From positions 5,858,182-5,922,181 of the forward strand of contig CM030865.1 in the NCBI GenBank assembly GCA_018105865.1: 64,000 bases of DNA, in the 5' to 3' direction. The position numbers and the translations under genes were made by a program. The notes beneath the pieces were generated by a model that searched no databases, was not told where the DNA came from, and was given only the letters and a program-made list of their open reading frames with translations. Positions 10,952-22,145 of the stretch are shown here, piece by piece; positions within the stretch are counted from its first letter, which is position 1; each line of letters begins with the position of its first letter. This stretch comes from Metaphire vulgaris. Its lineage: Eukaryota > Annelida > Clitellata > Crassiclitellata > Megascolecidae.

Positions 10952-13418
10952 CGATGGGCGGATGCAGTGCACCGAACTGCAACGGTCGTAGTGAACACGG
11001 ACTGCGACTTTTGCTTTTCCCGACCGATCGAGCGAAGGAAACGATGGGTTATCAACTGCCGACGGGACAGATGGACACCGACATCGTCGTCTCAATTATG
11101 CGAAAGACATTTCGAGGAAAGTCAGTTTGAGGCAAACCGGCAGGATGGATGGCGAAAATTGCGACCTGATGCTGTGCCGACTGTTTTCGACGTCCCTAAT
11201 CCACCTCGGTTGTTGCTGTCATCACGCCGTCTCTTGAAGCGACGACATACATCGGTCGAGGAAGAAAATCCCAGGAAAGCCGTTGTCCTCGATCACAGTT
11301 ACGCAGCACATAAGATCGTCACTGCGAAGTCAGGTGGGATATTATTTCATATCTGTTCAAATAAGTTATGATGTCTCTCACGTGTCTCCATCAGTGGCGG
11401 CTCCACCGGGGGGCCCGTGTCCCCCTATTGAGTGTCTGCCGCCAGTGGCCCCAGTTGGGACCCTATACTTAATGCTACATACATTAAACAACAAATGGTT
11501 GGCCTCCCATGATTAGAAGTTGCCACCCCAACGCCCCCCCACTTGCCAAGTCCTAGAGCCGCCACTGGTCTCCATCAGTTCTGATATGCTATGTATATGA
11601 TTCCATTTGATAGTCCTATTTCTTTGACCTTACTAACTTACTTATCCACCATAGGCGACGATCTGCCACAAAACTTGGGGTGTCCACTTTTTAACGGTGG
11701 TCGGTGCCTCTAAATTTTTAGAAGTCAGTAGTTTTAGTGCATTTTGAACATAAATCAACCAGTCTGACCAGATATTTTAAGATGTGGGCCATCCCTTGAT
11801 CTACTTACTAACCATCTCGTAAAATATTCACCAAGACTTTCATTTTGTTGACGTCCCTTGTTCTCATAGAGTAATTGCCTCTAAGCTTAGCATGTAGTAT
11901 GAAATGGCTGGAAGGTGACTTATTTCGAACACTGTGGATCGAAATTGAGAAGGCCAATATTGATTGTTCTTGCATGATTTGATGCAATGAAGATGAGGAC
12001 AAACGAGAATATGTAACTTGTTTGCGAATTTGCTCAATTCCCTTAAATTTTTACATTTCTATACGCCCACTGTTCAGTGATCGCTCCATTGGCTTCAAGC
12101 ACATAGCGATATGTCATCTGGTTGTTCAGCCTGATATACTGGACTTGAATTGGATCTATTGTGATTAGAATTTGAAGCATCATCGTCTAATGTTTCTATG
12201 CAGTAAGAAGTGGCATTATTGTCATTACATTTTCTTTTGAACTGTTACCTTCATTACAAGACTGCCAGGAAAGACTCAGCATATGATGCCCTCTGCCTAG
12301 TATGTTGGTATGATTTTTATTTGAGTGGTTGTTCTTTGTTAGAAAAAGTGTTCAATGTTATGCCTCTGTAAGTACAGGTGGCAATAGTTAGTTGGAAATT
12401 TGTGCCAGAATTAGAAAATTTAATTAATATTTTATTTCCTTAGCAGGTTTGCAAAGTGACTTGCTGGTGGAATCGTCTTCTAATAGACTCAAACAACTTG
12501 TCACACCACCTAGCTGCCGGATCAAATGTCGAAGCATCCACTTCCCTCGTTGATTTTTCACCAGCATACTTTGAGGAGGACGTCACATTCAGCTGCGTGA
12601 GTGTTGACATAGTTGCAAATTATCCCTCTCCTAGGAAACACCAACAACTAAAAAGTGAAGTGGAGATTCTGAAAGCATGACAAAAACTGCACCTTTCAGA
12701 AATTCAGAGATTAAAACGGCAGTTACAATGTACAAAGAGACAGTTGGGCACTGCAACTGACAATCTTAGTAAGCTATTGACTACAGATCAGATTCAGTGT
12801 CTCATATCTGGGTCATCTCGTGGAAGAAAGTTTTCCCCTATTACAGTACAAAAGTCATTACAACTTCTTTTTGCCTGTGGACCATCAGGATATGGCTATA
12901 TAAGAACCAGTGGTTAGCCCATACCAGCTTTAAGAACATTACGGCAAAAAATTGAAAAGATTAAATTTGATAATGGAATATTGCATGAAATTTTTGATAT
13001 GATGAAAATAAAAGTAAAAAATATGCAAGAAAAAGAGCGAGATTGCTCATTAACAATTGATGAAATGAGCATTTCTCCTTCAACTGAGTATGACATGCGA
13101 ACGGGAAGAATTATGGGTGAAGTGACTCTACCTGGGCATAGTGGAAGAGCAACTTATGCAATGGTGTTTATGTTGGCTGGAATAAATACTCGTTGGAAGC
13201 AAACAGTAGCATATTACTTTACCGGAAATTCTGTTTTTGGAAGCGTGTTAAAACCAATTGTATGCAACATAATAATGAAGGTTTCTCAAATTGGACTGAA
13301 CATATTAAATGTTACAACAGACATGGGTTCTTGCAATCAGGCTATGGAGAACTTATGGTATTTCTTGTGGCAGGATGCAGAGAACTGTAAACAAGGTTTC
13401 TTCTATATCTTCATATAA
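10952..13418 (+). pseudogene. THAP/P-type transposase pseudogene, inner copy
   Basis: Same gene as in the outer copy but more broken. The THAP exon begins MGGCSAPNC at 10952 and is shifted after about 25 codons by a 2-bp deletion (GAGCG versus GAGAGCG in the outer copy). The later exon (from about 12447) keeps the SLVDFSPAYFEEDV segment, then has TGA at about 12678 and TAG at about 12914. The transposase part 12981-13340 includes TIDEMSISPSTEYD and NVTTDMGSCNQAM, after which a 2-bp deletion shifts the frame. The catalytic C-terminal half is not found downstream. Confidence 0.85.
11392..11567. mobile_element. hAT-type MITE (CAGTGGCGGCTC family), inner arm
   Basis: Ends CAGTGGCGGCTCCACC and TAGAGCCGCCACTG; target duplication GTCTCCAT at 11384-11391 and 11568-11575, exact. 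Family members: 21002-21179, 62119-62295 and a truncated one near 54607. Confidence 0.92.
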
Positions 13419-13419
13419 A

Positions 13420-14579
13420 ATTAACAGATTGTGTTAATGCTAGAACTTGACTAAGCATCAGGAAATTCAGTTTTGTGCTATTACCACTCTTTCAACTCTT
13501 GCGCCTCTCGCGATCGAAGACTATGTATTCTATCGAAACATTGCCAAGGAGGAGCTGACAATGTGGTGCACTTTGAATATAAAATGAATGTTGGTCATTG
13601 CCAGCATGGATTTAAAATTCTGCAATAACAGTCTCAGCTAAGTTTTTGTTTTAATTTGCTGGAATTTATTAGTGAATATTCAAGAATTATATGACTAGGA
13701 TATATGAAACTGTTAGCAATCTTATTTCCCTATGTATTAAGGTCATCTTACTGCTTAATCATCCTTTTCAGCTTTATTACCGTAGATATAGCAAATTCTC
13801 ATTCAACTGTAGTCTATGATACTGTCAGGCTGTGACAATATGATTTTTTCATTCAAATTGGCAGATTTTGTTTTTTGAAATGTGTGTTTTGACTAGGTGG
13901 ATGTTTATCAGTGCTGCAGCTACCTGTAGAACATATCAATTTGAATTTTGTATTGACTTGCCTTCTCTAAGGTGATCAGAAAGCATTAAAAGAAAATTTG
14001 TGTAAATGAAACTGTCTTCAGCTATTGCTTGAAATTTGTATTAGAGCTTTAGAGAGTGCTCACTGTTTGAAATTTTCATCTGATCTTCAGCCTTTGGTTC
14101 TTGTTTTAATTGCCTAATTAATTAAGTTAATTACCTTTGTATCAATTATTAGTGACACAAATTGCATCTACTTATTGTTGACAGTCAATTTTGCTTAAAC
14201 AGAATACAGTTAGGAATGATATTACACATTACTGTTTTTACCATGTAATAGTCATGAACAGCAATCACATGGACTGTTCAACTATTTGCTTAATGGTCAT
14301 TATATAAGCACACCTGTTAAAGTATTAATTCAATTTACAGATACTTTTCTTGTGGTACGGATTAGATATTTCCTGGTAAATTTGTGATTGACGAGTACCG
14401 GGTATGATTGCATAACATTGAAATTATGATGGGCCTGCTGCATATTTGTTTTGATGCACCTTTCATTTTAGACAGCTGCACCTTATAATTATTGATCTTG
14501 GCTTAATGAAATTGAATAAGCTTTATAATCAGTGTGCTAATATTAGTTACTCAATTCCTTGTGTGAGCAATATCATTAC
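13420..14579. other. non-coding 3' part of the inner P-like element
   Basis: AT-rich sequence with no recognisable remains of the transposase GTP-binding insertion or C-terminal acidic region. The mirror copy is at about 17990-19120. I see nothing else in it. Confidence 0.6.
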
Positions 14580-14587
14580 CACTTGAA

Positions 14588-15194
14588 CAGTGGCATAGCG
14601 AGGGTATCTGGTGATGTTGCTGCCCCCGAGCATCTGCAAAAGTGTGCCTCCGTTCTAAAGGCCTGACGAGCAAAAATAATGTCCTCTGTGTGTTAAGGCA
14701 CATGAACCTAATCCATCCTTGCTTAAATTCTCCATATCCAAGCCACAGTAAGGGGCTGTCCATTAATTATGTCAACAATTTTTGACCTTGTCAACAACTG
14801 TCAACTTTCAGTTACCCCTCCTATAATTACATCAACAACTTTTGAACCCCCTCCCCAAAATCAATGACAGGTCCCAATAACAAGGTCATTAATTTTTGCG
14901 GTAATGACCCATTTTTCCCTGTTTTGCTCATCGAGTGTCAAAATGTGGTGGTGATGATGACCTTTTTTGCCATGCTTTTTTCCATTGTAATAAGTAGTAT
15001 TCCATGAAAGTTCCTAGTTTTTTATAATTTGTAGAAGTGCAATTGTTAACGTCAACTTCTCTTGCCCTCCCCCCCTGTCGACAAATGTCAAACTTTATCA
15101 AACCCCTTCCCCCTAAATTGTTGACGTTAATTAATGGACAGCCCCTAAAAAGATATGATAAAAATTTTGGGGTGATCAAATTGCTACACCACTG
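14588..15194. mobile_element. hAT-type element containing a second MITE, inner arm
   Basis: Ends CAGTGGCATAGCGAGGG and TTGCTACACCACTG; CACTTGAA flanks both sides (14580-14587, 15195-15202). Nested within it, 14750-15148, is an element with inverted ends AGGGGCTGTCCATTAATTA and TTAATTAATGGACAGCCCCT, related to those at 607 and 25824. The mirror lies at 17378-17973 in the outer copy. Confidence 0.88.
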
Positions 15195-16196
15195 CACTTG
15201 AAGCATCAACTGATAATGGACATCTGTTTATAAATGCCGTTGGTATATAATTTGTGTGGTGTCAATTATTTTTGCAAGATCAGGATTACTTGCATTATTT
15301 ACTGTTCAGTTTGCAATACCTTATGGCTGACTTCATCCTAGGTGTGTGTGAAGTTTAACTGAACATTGAATTGTTATTGCTAGTAATATTTAAAAATTAC
15401 AGCTACAGATTGGGACATAATATGTCATATTATGTGTTGTAGGCCTGTTTTGTGGTCACATTGCAAACTGTTGCTTTGATATGAAAAAACAGTGTAAAAA
15501 TGGGATTAAATGTTCCACTGTATATAATTTGCTCTTAACAGCTTTGGTGTTTTGTCCAGAAGGCTGGATTTTGTATTTAATAAAATTTGCATTTGGAGGT
15601 TTGTTTTCCTTCATTTCACTTACAGTTCATTTTATCAATGACGTTTCAGTTTTAAGCTTAATTTGGTAGGCAGGGGGCTGGCCTACTCCCCCAGCCCCGG
15701 ATAGAAATTAGTGGGCTGGCTTACTCTCCCCCCGGCTTTCGGATAGAAATTAGTGGGTGGGAAAATTAGGACTTCGCTGAATCATGAAAAGTCAACTCAG
15801 CTTCCGTATCGCTATTCCTACACAGAGTTCGAATCAAATCAAGGAGCGATCACCGATTGTTGTCAAAAACATTGCTAAAATGGCGCTATAGAAGTTCGAT
15901 GACGAGGGTATCGACAACGATGCACACATTCAGGGTTGGCAACAAAACTGCGGTCTTCGTAAACAAGTCATGGCAACATATTTATAGTGCGCAGTCTCTG
16001 ACAATGAATCCTAGAACCGGACGAGTCTTTTCAGGCATTTCTTTTCGCATATCTTGAAACTCGGACTTTCTCTTCATTGAAAATAAAGTCCGATTGTCAA
16101 GATCTACGGTTTATTTGTGAAAAAACTATTGCGGATTGGAATCTTATAGTAGTTCTGTTCTTTCGTCGTTTCTGAACTAGATAAGAGACTCGGTAT
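15195..16196. other. 3' non-coding region of the inner P-like element
   Basis: Two short open frames (15481-15669 and 15857-16057) recur at mirrored positions in the outer copy (17091-16903 and 16717-16517), but they have no recognisable similarity and probably reflect copy identity rather than coding. A GGCTGGCCTACTCCCCCAGC / GGGCTGGCTTACTCTCCCCC tandem pair is at 15670-15760. Confidence 0.5.
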
Positions 16197-16366
16197 TTGA
16201 GTTTTGCCAATTGTAATTTGCGTTTATAAAGAAATTTTGCATGCAAAAACACGTGTAGATATTGCAGCGGAGGACTGGTAATGGCGTCCATGACGTATAA
16301 GTATAGAATGACGTTTAACCACGGAGCCAATGAGAGATCGCCGAACTTTCCCTATGAAAAACTTTG
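16197..16366. repeat. palindrome centre: 3' terminal segment of the inner element
   Basis: This segment is single-copy between the two arms and is the reverse complement of 10620-10786, the displaced 3' end of the outer element. It ends in the 3' TIR at 16337-16366. Confidence 0.9.
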
Positions 16367-17377
16367 GCAAAACTCAAATACCGAGTCTCTTATCTAGTTC
16401 AGAAACGACGAAAGAACAGAACTACTATAAGATTCCAATCCGCAATAGTTTTTTCACAAATAAACCGTAGATCTTGACAATCGGACTTTATTTTCAATGA
16501 AGAGAAAGTCCGAGTTTCAAGATATGCGAAAAGAAATGCCTGAAAAGACTCGTCCGGTTCTAGGATTCATTGTCAGAGACTGCGCACTATAAATATGTTG
16601 CCATGACTTGTTTACGAAGACCGCAGTTTTGTTGCCAACCCTGAATGTGTGCATCGTTGTCGATACCCTCGTCATCGAACTTCTATAGCGCCATTTTAGC
16701 AATGTTTTTGACAACAATCGGTGATCGCTCCTTGATTTGATTCGAACTCTGTGTAGGAATAGCGATACGGAAGCTGAGTTGACTTTTCATGATTCAGCGA
16801 AGTCCTAATTTTCCCACCCACTAATTTCTATCCGAAAGCCGGGGAGAGTAAGCCAGCCCACTAATTTCTATCCGGGGCTGGGGGAGTAGGCCAGCCCCCT
16901 GCCTACCAAATTAAGCTTAAAACTGAAACGTCATTGATAAAATGAACTGTAAGTGAAATGAAGGAAAACAAACCTCCAAATGCAAATTTTATTAAATACA
17001 AAATCCAGCCTTCTGGACAAAACACCAAAGCTGTTAAGAGCAAATTATATACAGTGGAACATTTAATCCCATTTTTACACTGTTTTTTCATATCAAAGCA
17101 ACAGTTTGCAATGTGACCACAAAACAGGCCTACAACACATAATATGACATATTATGTCCCAATCTGTAGCTGTAATTTTTAAATATTACTAGCAATAACA
17201 ATTCAATGTTCAGTTAAACTTCACACACACCTAGGATGAAGTCAGCCATAAGGTATTGCAAACTGAACAGTAAATAATGCAAGTAATCCTGATCTTGCAA
17301 AAATAATTGACACCACACAAATTATATACCAACGGCATTTATAAACAGATGTCCATTATCAGTTGATGCTTCAAGTG

Positions 17378-17973
17378 CAGTGGTGTAGCAATTTGATCAC
17401 CCCAAAATTTTTATCATATCTTTTTAGGGGCTGTCCATTAATTACGTCAACAATTTAGGGGAAGGGGTTTGATAAAGTTTGACATTTGTCGACAGGGGAG
17501 GGCAAGAGAAGTTGACGTTAACAATTGCACTTCTACAAATTATAAAAACTAGGAACTTTCATGGAATACTACTTATTACAATGGAAAAAGCATGGCAAAA
17601 AGGTCATCATCACCACCACATTTTGACACTCGATGAGCAAAACAGGGAAAAATGGGTCATTACCGCAAAAATTAATGACCTTGTTATTGGGACCTGTCAT
17701 TGATTTTGGGGAGGGGGTTCAAAAGTTGTTGATGTAATTATAGGAGGGGTAACTGAAAGTTGACAGTTGTTGACAAGGTCAAAATTGTTGACATAATTAA
17801 TGGACAGCCCCTTACTGTGGCTTGGATATGGAGAATTTAAGCAAGGATGGATTAGGTTCATGTGCCTTAACACACAGAGGACATTATTTTTGCTCGTCAG
17901 GCCTTTAGAACGGAGGCACACTTTGCAGATGCTCGGGGCAGCAACATCACCAGATACCCTCGCTATGCCACTG
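17378..17973. mobile_element. hAT-type element with nested MITE, outer arm
   Basis: Mirror of 14588-15194, flanked by TTCAAGTG on both sides (17370-17377 and 17974-17981). Nested MITE at about 17425-17812. Presence at the same position in both P-like copies dates it before their separation. Confidence 0.88.
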
Positions 17974-19123
17974 TTCAAGTGGTAATGATATTGCTCACAC
18001 AAGGAATTGAGTAACTAATATTAGCACACTGATTATAAAGCTTATTCAATTTCATTAAGCCAAGATCAATAATTATAAGGTGCAGCTGTCTAAAATGAAA
18101 GGTGCATCAAAAACAAATATGCAGCAGGCCCATCATAATTTCAATGTTATGCAATCATACCCGTACTCGTCAATCACAAATTTACCAGGAAATATCTAAT
18201 CCGTACCACAAGAAAAGTATCTGTAAATTGAATTAATACTTTAACAGGTGTGCTTATATAATGACCATTAAGCAAATAGTTGAACAGTCCATGTGATTGC
18301 TGTTCATGACTATTACATGGTAAAAACAGTAATGTGTAATATCATTCCTAACTGTATTCTGTTTAAGCAAAATTGACTGTCAACAATAAGTAGATGCAAT
18401 TTGTGTCACTAATAATTGATACAAAGGTAATTAACTTAATTAATTAGGCAATTAAAACAAGAACCAAAGGCTGAAGATCAGATGAAAATTTTAAACAGTG
18501 AGCACTCTCTAAAGCTCTAATACAAATTTCAAGCAATAGCTGAAGACAGTTTCATTTACACAAATTTTCTTTTAATGCTTTCTGATCACCTTAGAGAAGG
18601 CAAGTCAATACAAAATTCAAATTGATATGTTCTACAGGTAGCTGCAGCACTGATAAACATCCACCTAGTCAAAACACACATTTCAAAAAACAAAATCTGC
18701 CAATTTGAATGAAAAAATCATATTGTCACAGCCTGACAGTATCATAGACTACAGTTGAATGAGAATTTGCTATATCTACGGTAATAAAGCTGAAAAGGAT
18801 GATTAAGCAGTAAGATGACCTTAATACATAGGGAAATAAGATTGCTAACAGTTTCATATATCCTAGTCATATAATTCTTGAATATTCACTAATAAATTCC
18901 AGCAAATTAAAACAAAAACTTAGCTGAGACTGTTATTGCAGAATTTTAAATCCATGCTGGCAATGACCAACATTCATTTTATATTCAAAGTGCACCACAT
19001 TGTCAGCTCCTCCTTGGCAATGTTTCGATAGAATACATAGTCTTCGATCGCGAGAGGCGCAAGAGTTGAAAGAGTGGTAATAGCACAAAACTGAATTTCC
19101 TGATGCTTAGTCAAGTTCTAGCA

Positions 19124-21619
19124 TTAACACAATCTGTTAATTTTATATGAAGATATAGAAGAAACCTTGTTTACAGTTCTCTGCATCCTGCCACAAGAAA
19201 TACCATAAGTTCTCCACATAGCCTGATTGCAAGAACCCATGTCTGTTGTAACATTTAATATGTTCAGTCCAATTTGAGAAACCTTCATTATTATGTTGCA
19301 TACAATTGGTTTTAACACGCTTCCAAAAACAGAATTTCCGGTAAAGTAATATGCTACTGTTTGCTTCCAACGAGTATTTATTCCAGCCAACATAAACACC
19401 ATTGCATAAGTTGCTCTTCCACTATGCCCAGGTAGAGTCACTTCACCCATAATTCTTCCCGTTCGCATGTCATACTCAGTTGAAGGAGAAATGCTCATTT
19501 CATCAATTGTTAATGAGCAATCTCGCTCTTTTTCTTGCATATTTTTTACTTTTATTTTCATCATATCAAAAATTTCATGCAATATTCCATTATCAAATTT
19601 AATCTTTTCAATTTTTTGCCGTAATGTTCTTAAAGCTGGTATGGGCTAACCACTGGTTCTTATATAGCCATATCCTGATGGTCCACAGGCAAAAAGAAGT
19701 TGTAATGACTTTTGTACTGTAATAGGGGAAAACTTTCTTCCACGAGATGACCCAGATATGAGACACTGAATCTGATCTGTAGTCAATAGCTTACTAAGAT
19801 TGTCAGTTGCAGTGCCCAACTGTCTCTTTGTACATTGTAACTGCCGTTTTAATCTCTGAATTTCTGAAAGGTGCAGTTTTTGTCATGCTTTCAGAATCTC
19901 CACTTCACTTTTTAGTTGTTGGTGTTTCCTAGGAGAGGGATAATTTGCAACTATGTCAACACTCACGCAGCTGAATGTGACGTCCTCCTCAAAGTATGCT
20001 GGTGAAAAATCAACGAGGGAAGTGGATGCTTGACATTTGATCCGGCAGCTAGGTGGTGTGACAAGTTGTTTGAGTCTATTAGAAGACGATTCCACCAGCA
20101 AGTCACTTTGCAAACCTGTTAAGGAAATAAAATATTAATTAAATTTTCTAATTCTGGCACAAATTTCCAACTAACTATTGCCACCTGTACTTACAGAGGC
20201 ATAACATTGGAACACTTTTCTAACAAAAAGAACAACCACTCAAATAAAAATCATACCAACATACTAGGCAGAGGGCATCATATGCTGGAGTCTTTCCTGG
20301 CAGTCTTGTAATGAAGGTAACAGTTCAAAAGAAAAATGTAATGACAATAATGCCACACTTCTTACTGCATAGAAACATTAGACGATGATGCTTCAAATTC
20401 TAATCACAATAGATCCAATTCAAGTCCAGTATATCAGGCTGAACAACCAGATGACATATCGCTATGTGCTTGAAGCCAATGGAGCGATCACTGAACAGTG
20501 GGCGTATAGAAATGTAAAAATTTAAGGGAATTGAGCAAATTCGCAAACAAGTTACATATTCTCGTTTGTCCTCATCTTCATTGCATCAAATCATGCAAGA
20601 ACAATCAATATTGGCCTTCTCAATTTCTGATCCACAGTGTTCGAAATAAGTCACCTTCCAGCCATTTCATACTACATGCTAAGCTTAGAGGCAATTACTC
20701 TATGAGAACAAGGGACGTCAACAAAATGAAAGTCTTGGTGAATATTTTACGAGATGGTTAGTAAGTAGATCAAGGGATGGCCCACATCTTAAAATATCTG
20801 GTCAGACTGGTTGATTTATGTTCAAAATGCACTAAAACTACTGACTTCTAAAAATTTAGAGGCACCGACCACCGTTAAAAAGTGGACACCCCAAGTTTTG
20901 TGGCAGATCGTCGCCTATGGTGGATAAGTAAGTTAGTAAGGTCAAAGAAATAGGACTATCAAATGGAATCATATACATAGCATATCAGAACTGATGGAGA
21001 CCAGTGGCGGCTCTAGGACTTGGCAAGTGGGGGGCGTTGGGGTGGCAACTTCTAATCATGGGAGGCCAACCATTTGTTGTTTAATGTATGTAGCATTAAG
21101 TATAGGGTCCCAACTGGGGGGCCACTGGCGGGCAGACACTCAATAGGGGGACACGGGCCCCCCGGTGGAGCCGCCACTGATGGAGACACGTGAGAGACAT
21201 CATAACTTATTTGAACAGATATGAAATAATATCCCACCTGACTTCGCAGTGACGATCTTATGTGCTGCGTAACTGTGATCGAGGACAACGGCTTTCCTGG
21301 GATTTTCTTCCTCGACCGATGTATGTCGTCGCTTCAAGAGACGGCGTGATGACAGCAACAACCGAGGTGGATTAGGGACGTCGAAAACAGTCGGCACAGC
21401 ATCAGGTCGCAATTTTCGCCATCCATCCTGCCGGTTTGCCTCAAACTGACTTTCCTCGAAATGTCTTTCGCATAATTGAGACGACGATGTCGGTGTCCAT
21501 CTGTCCCGTCGGCAGTTGATAACCCATCGTTTCCTTCGCTCTCGATCGGTCGGGAAAGCAAAAAGTCGCAGTCCGTGTTCACTACGACCGTTGCAGTTCG
21601 GTGCACTGCATCCGCCCAT
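19124..21619 (-). pseudogene. THAP-domain/P-type transposase pseudogene, outer copy
   Basis: Exon 1 (21619-21238) opens with an intact THAP zinc finger of about 80 residues: Cys4, Cys9, Cys50 and His53 (C-x4-C-x40-C-x2-H), Trp32, the FP motif near residue 22 and the AVPTVF box at 74-79. A donor (CAG|GTGGGA) and an acceptor at 20115 join in phase to a linker, then a transposase region with LRTLRQKIEKIKF, TIDEMSIS (first catalytic Asp region) and TTDMGSCNQAMW (second). In-frame TGA follows EILKA near 19891, and TAG replaces a residue in the SG-PIPALRTL context near 19652. The distal GTP-binding and acidic parts are absent. Protein exon 1 could still be expressed as a 139-residue THAP-only product by read-through into the intron. 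Confidence 0.85.
21002..21179. mobile_element. hAT-type MITE (CAGTGGCGGCTC family), outer arm
   Basis: Mirror of 11392-11567 with target duplication ATGGAGAC at 20994-21001 and 21180-21187. It lies in the intron of the THAP/transposase pseudogene. Confidence 0.92.
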
Positions 21620-21794
21620 CGTTATAATACGAAGAATCGATAACTAATTGAACAAATTAGTAATTTGAAATAGCTTCGTCGCTATGTAAATCCCGTGAGC
21701 GGCCATTTTTATGACGTTTTTCGAACTTCCGGTTTCCGATATCATTGAGCCAATGAATCGCCGAACTTTCCCTATGAAAAACTTTGAGTTGCAC

Positions 21795-22020
21795 TACCTG
21801 TGTGGAGGCTATATAAACCTGCAATATTTTACTTACTTACCTTACTTGGATACAGTATACTGTTACAGTATACACTTCGACGACTTCACTTGTTACATGA
21901 CATTACAAGAACGTTGATTTTTAGTTGAAGTTTACATTATAATGGAAAATTCTGAAATCTTTCGACGATCTAAACTATTTTAACATGCGAGCTCGATACT
22001 TTAGAAACGATTATATCATA
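21795..22020. other. right part of the split dispersed repeat, then upstream flank of transporter copy 1
   Basis: 21795-21845 completes the repeat begun at 10505. The remainder is AT-rich without recognised signals until the segment shared by both transporter copies starts at about 22021. Confidence 0.5.
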
Positions 22021-22145
22021 ATAACATGCAGTTAAACCCGACCTCTGGACACCCGTGAGTACACCCCTCCCGGCTTTCAACTCCTGTCCCGTTCATCAAG
22101 AGTAAAGCCTTTAGTTGAATTGAGGCTAAAATAAATCTGGATGAA

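Larger units (their letters stand above)
10787..16366 (+). mobile_element. inner P-element/THAP9-like transposon, 5,580 bp
   Basis: Bounded by CAAAGTTTTTCATAGGGAAA at 10787 and its inverted counterpart ending at 16366; the TIR is 30 bp perfect, followed by a shifted TCATTGGCTC. GCAAAACT flanks both sides (10779-10786 and 16367-16374), an exact 8-bp duplication lying within the outer element. Contents match the outer copy nearly base for base, including internal MITEs at 11392-11567 and 14588-15194, but with small indels: a 2-bp loss near 11033 in the THAP exon, and a 2-bp loss near 13345 in the transposase part. The copy was therefore transposed after those MITEs had entered the lineage. Confidence 0.95.
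10620..21786 (-). mobile_element. outer P-element/THAP9-like transposon, split by a same-family copy
   Basis: Read on the minus strand, this element starts at 21786 (5' TIR, CAAAGTTTTTCATAGGGAAA...) and runs to 16367. Its last 167 bp lie at 10620-10786, because a second copy inserted there. The two pieces rebuild an element of about 5.58 kb with 30-bp perfect TIRs. Target duplication AGTTGCAC is at 10612-10619 and 21787-21794. It encodes a THAP domain and the front of a P-type transposase catalytic region, then about 3 kb without recognisable coding. Two in-frame stops, shared with the inner copy, and the missing C-terminal half make it non-autonomous. Together with the inner copy it forms a palindrome with arms of about 5.4 kb around a 167-bp non-palindromic centre. 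Confidence 0.93.

Noticed and set aside
15481..16057. Two short frames repeated at mirrored positions (16517-17091)
   Set aside because: Preservation is explained by the recent origin of the two transposon copies; no domain signature.
10620..21786. Assembly inversion artefact as the cause of the palindrome
   Set aside because: Two independent exact 8-bp duplications, a non-palindromic 167-bp centre, and indels distinguishing the arms fit nested transposition much better than a mis-assembly.
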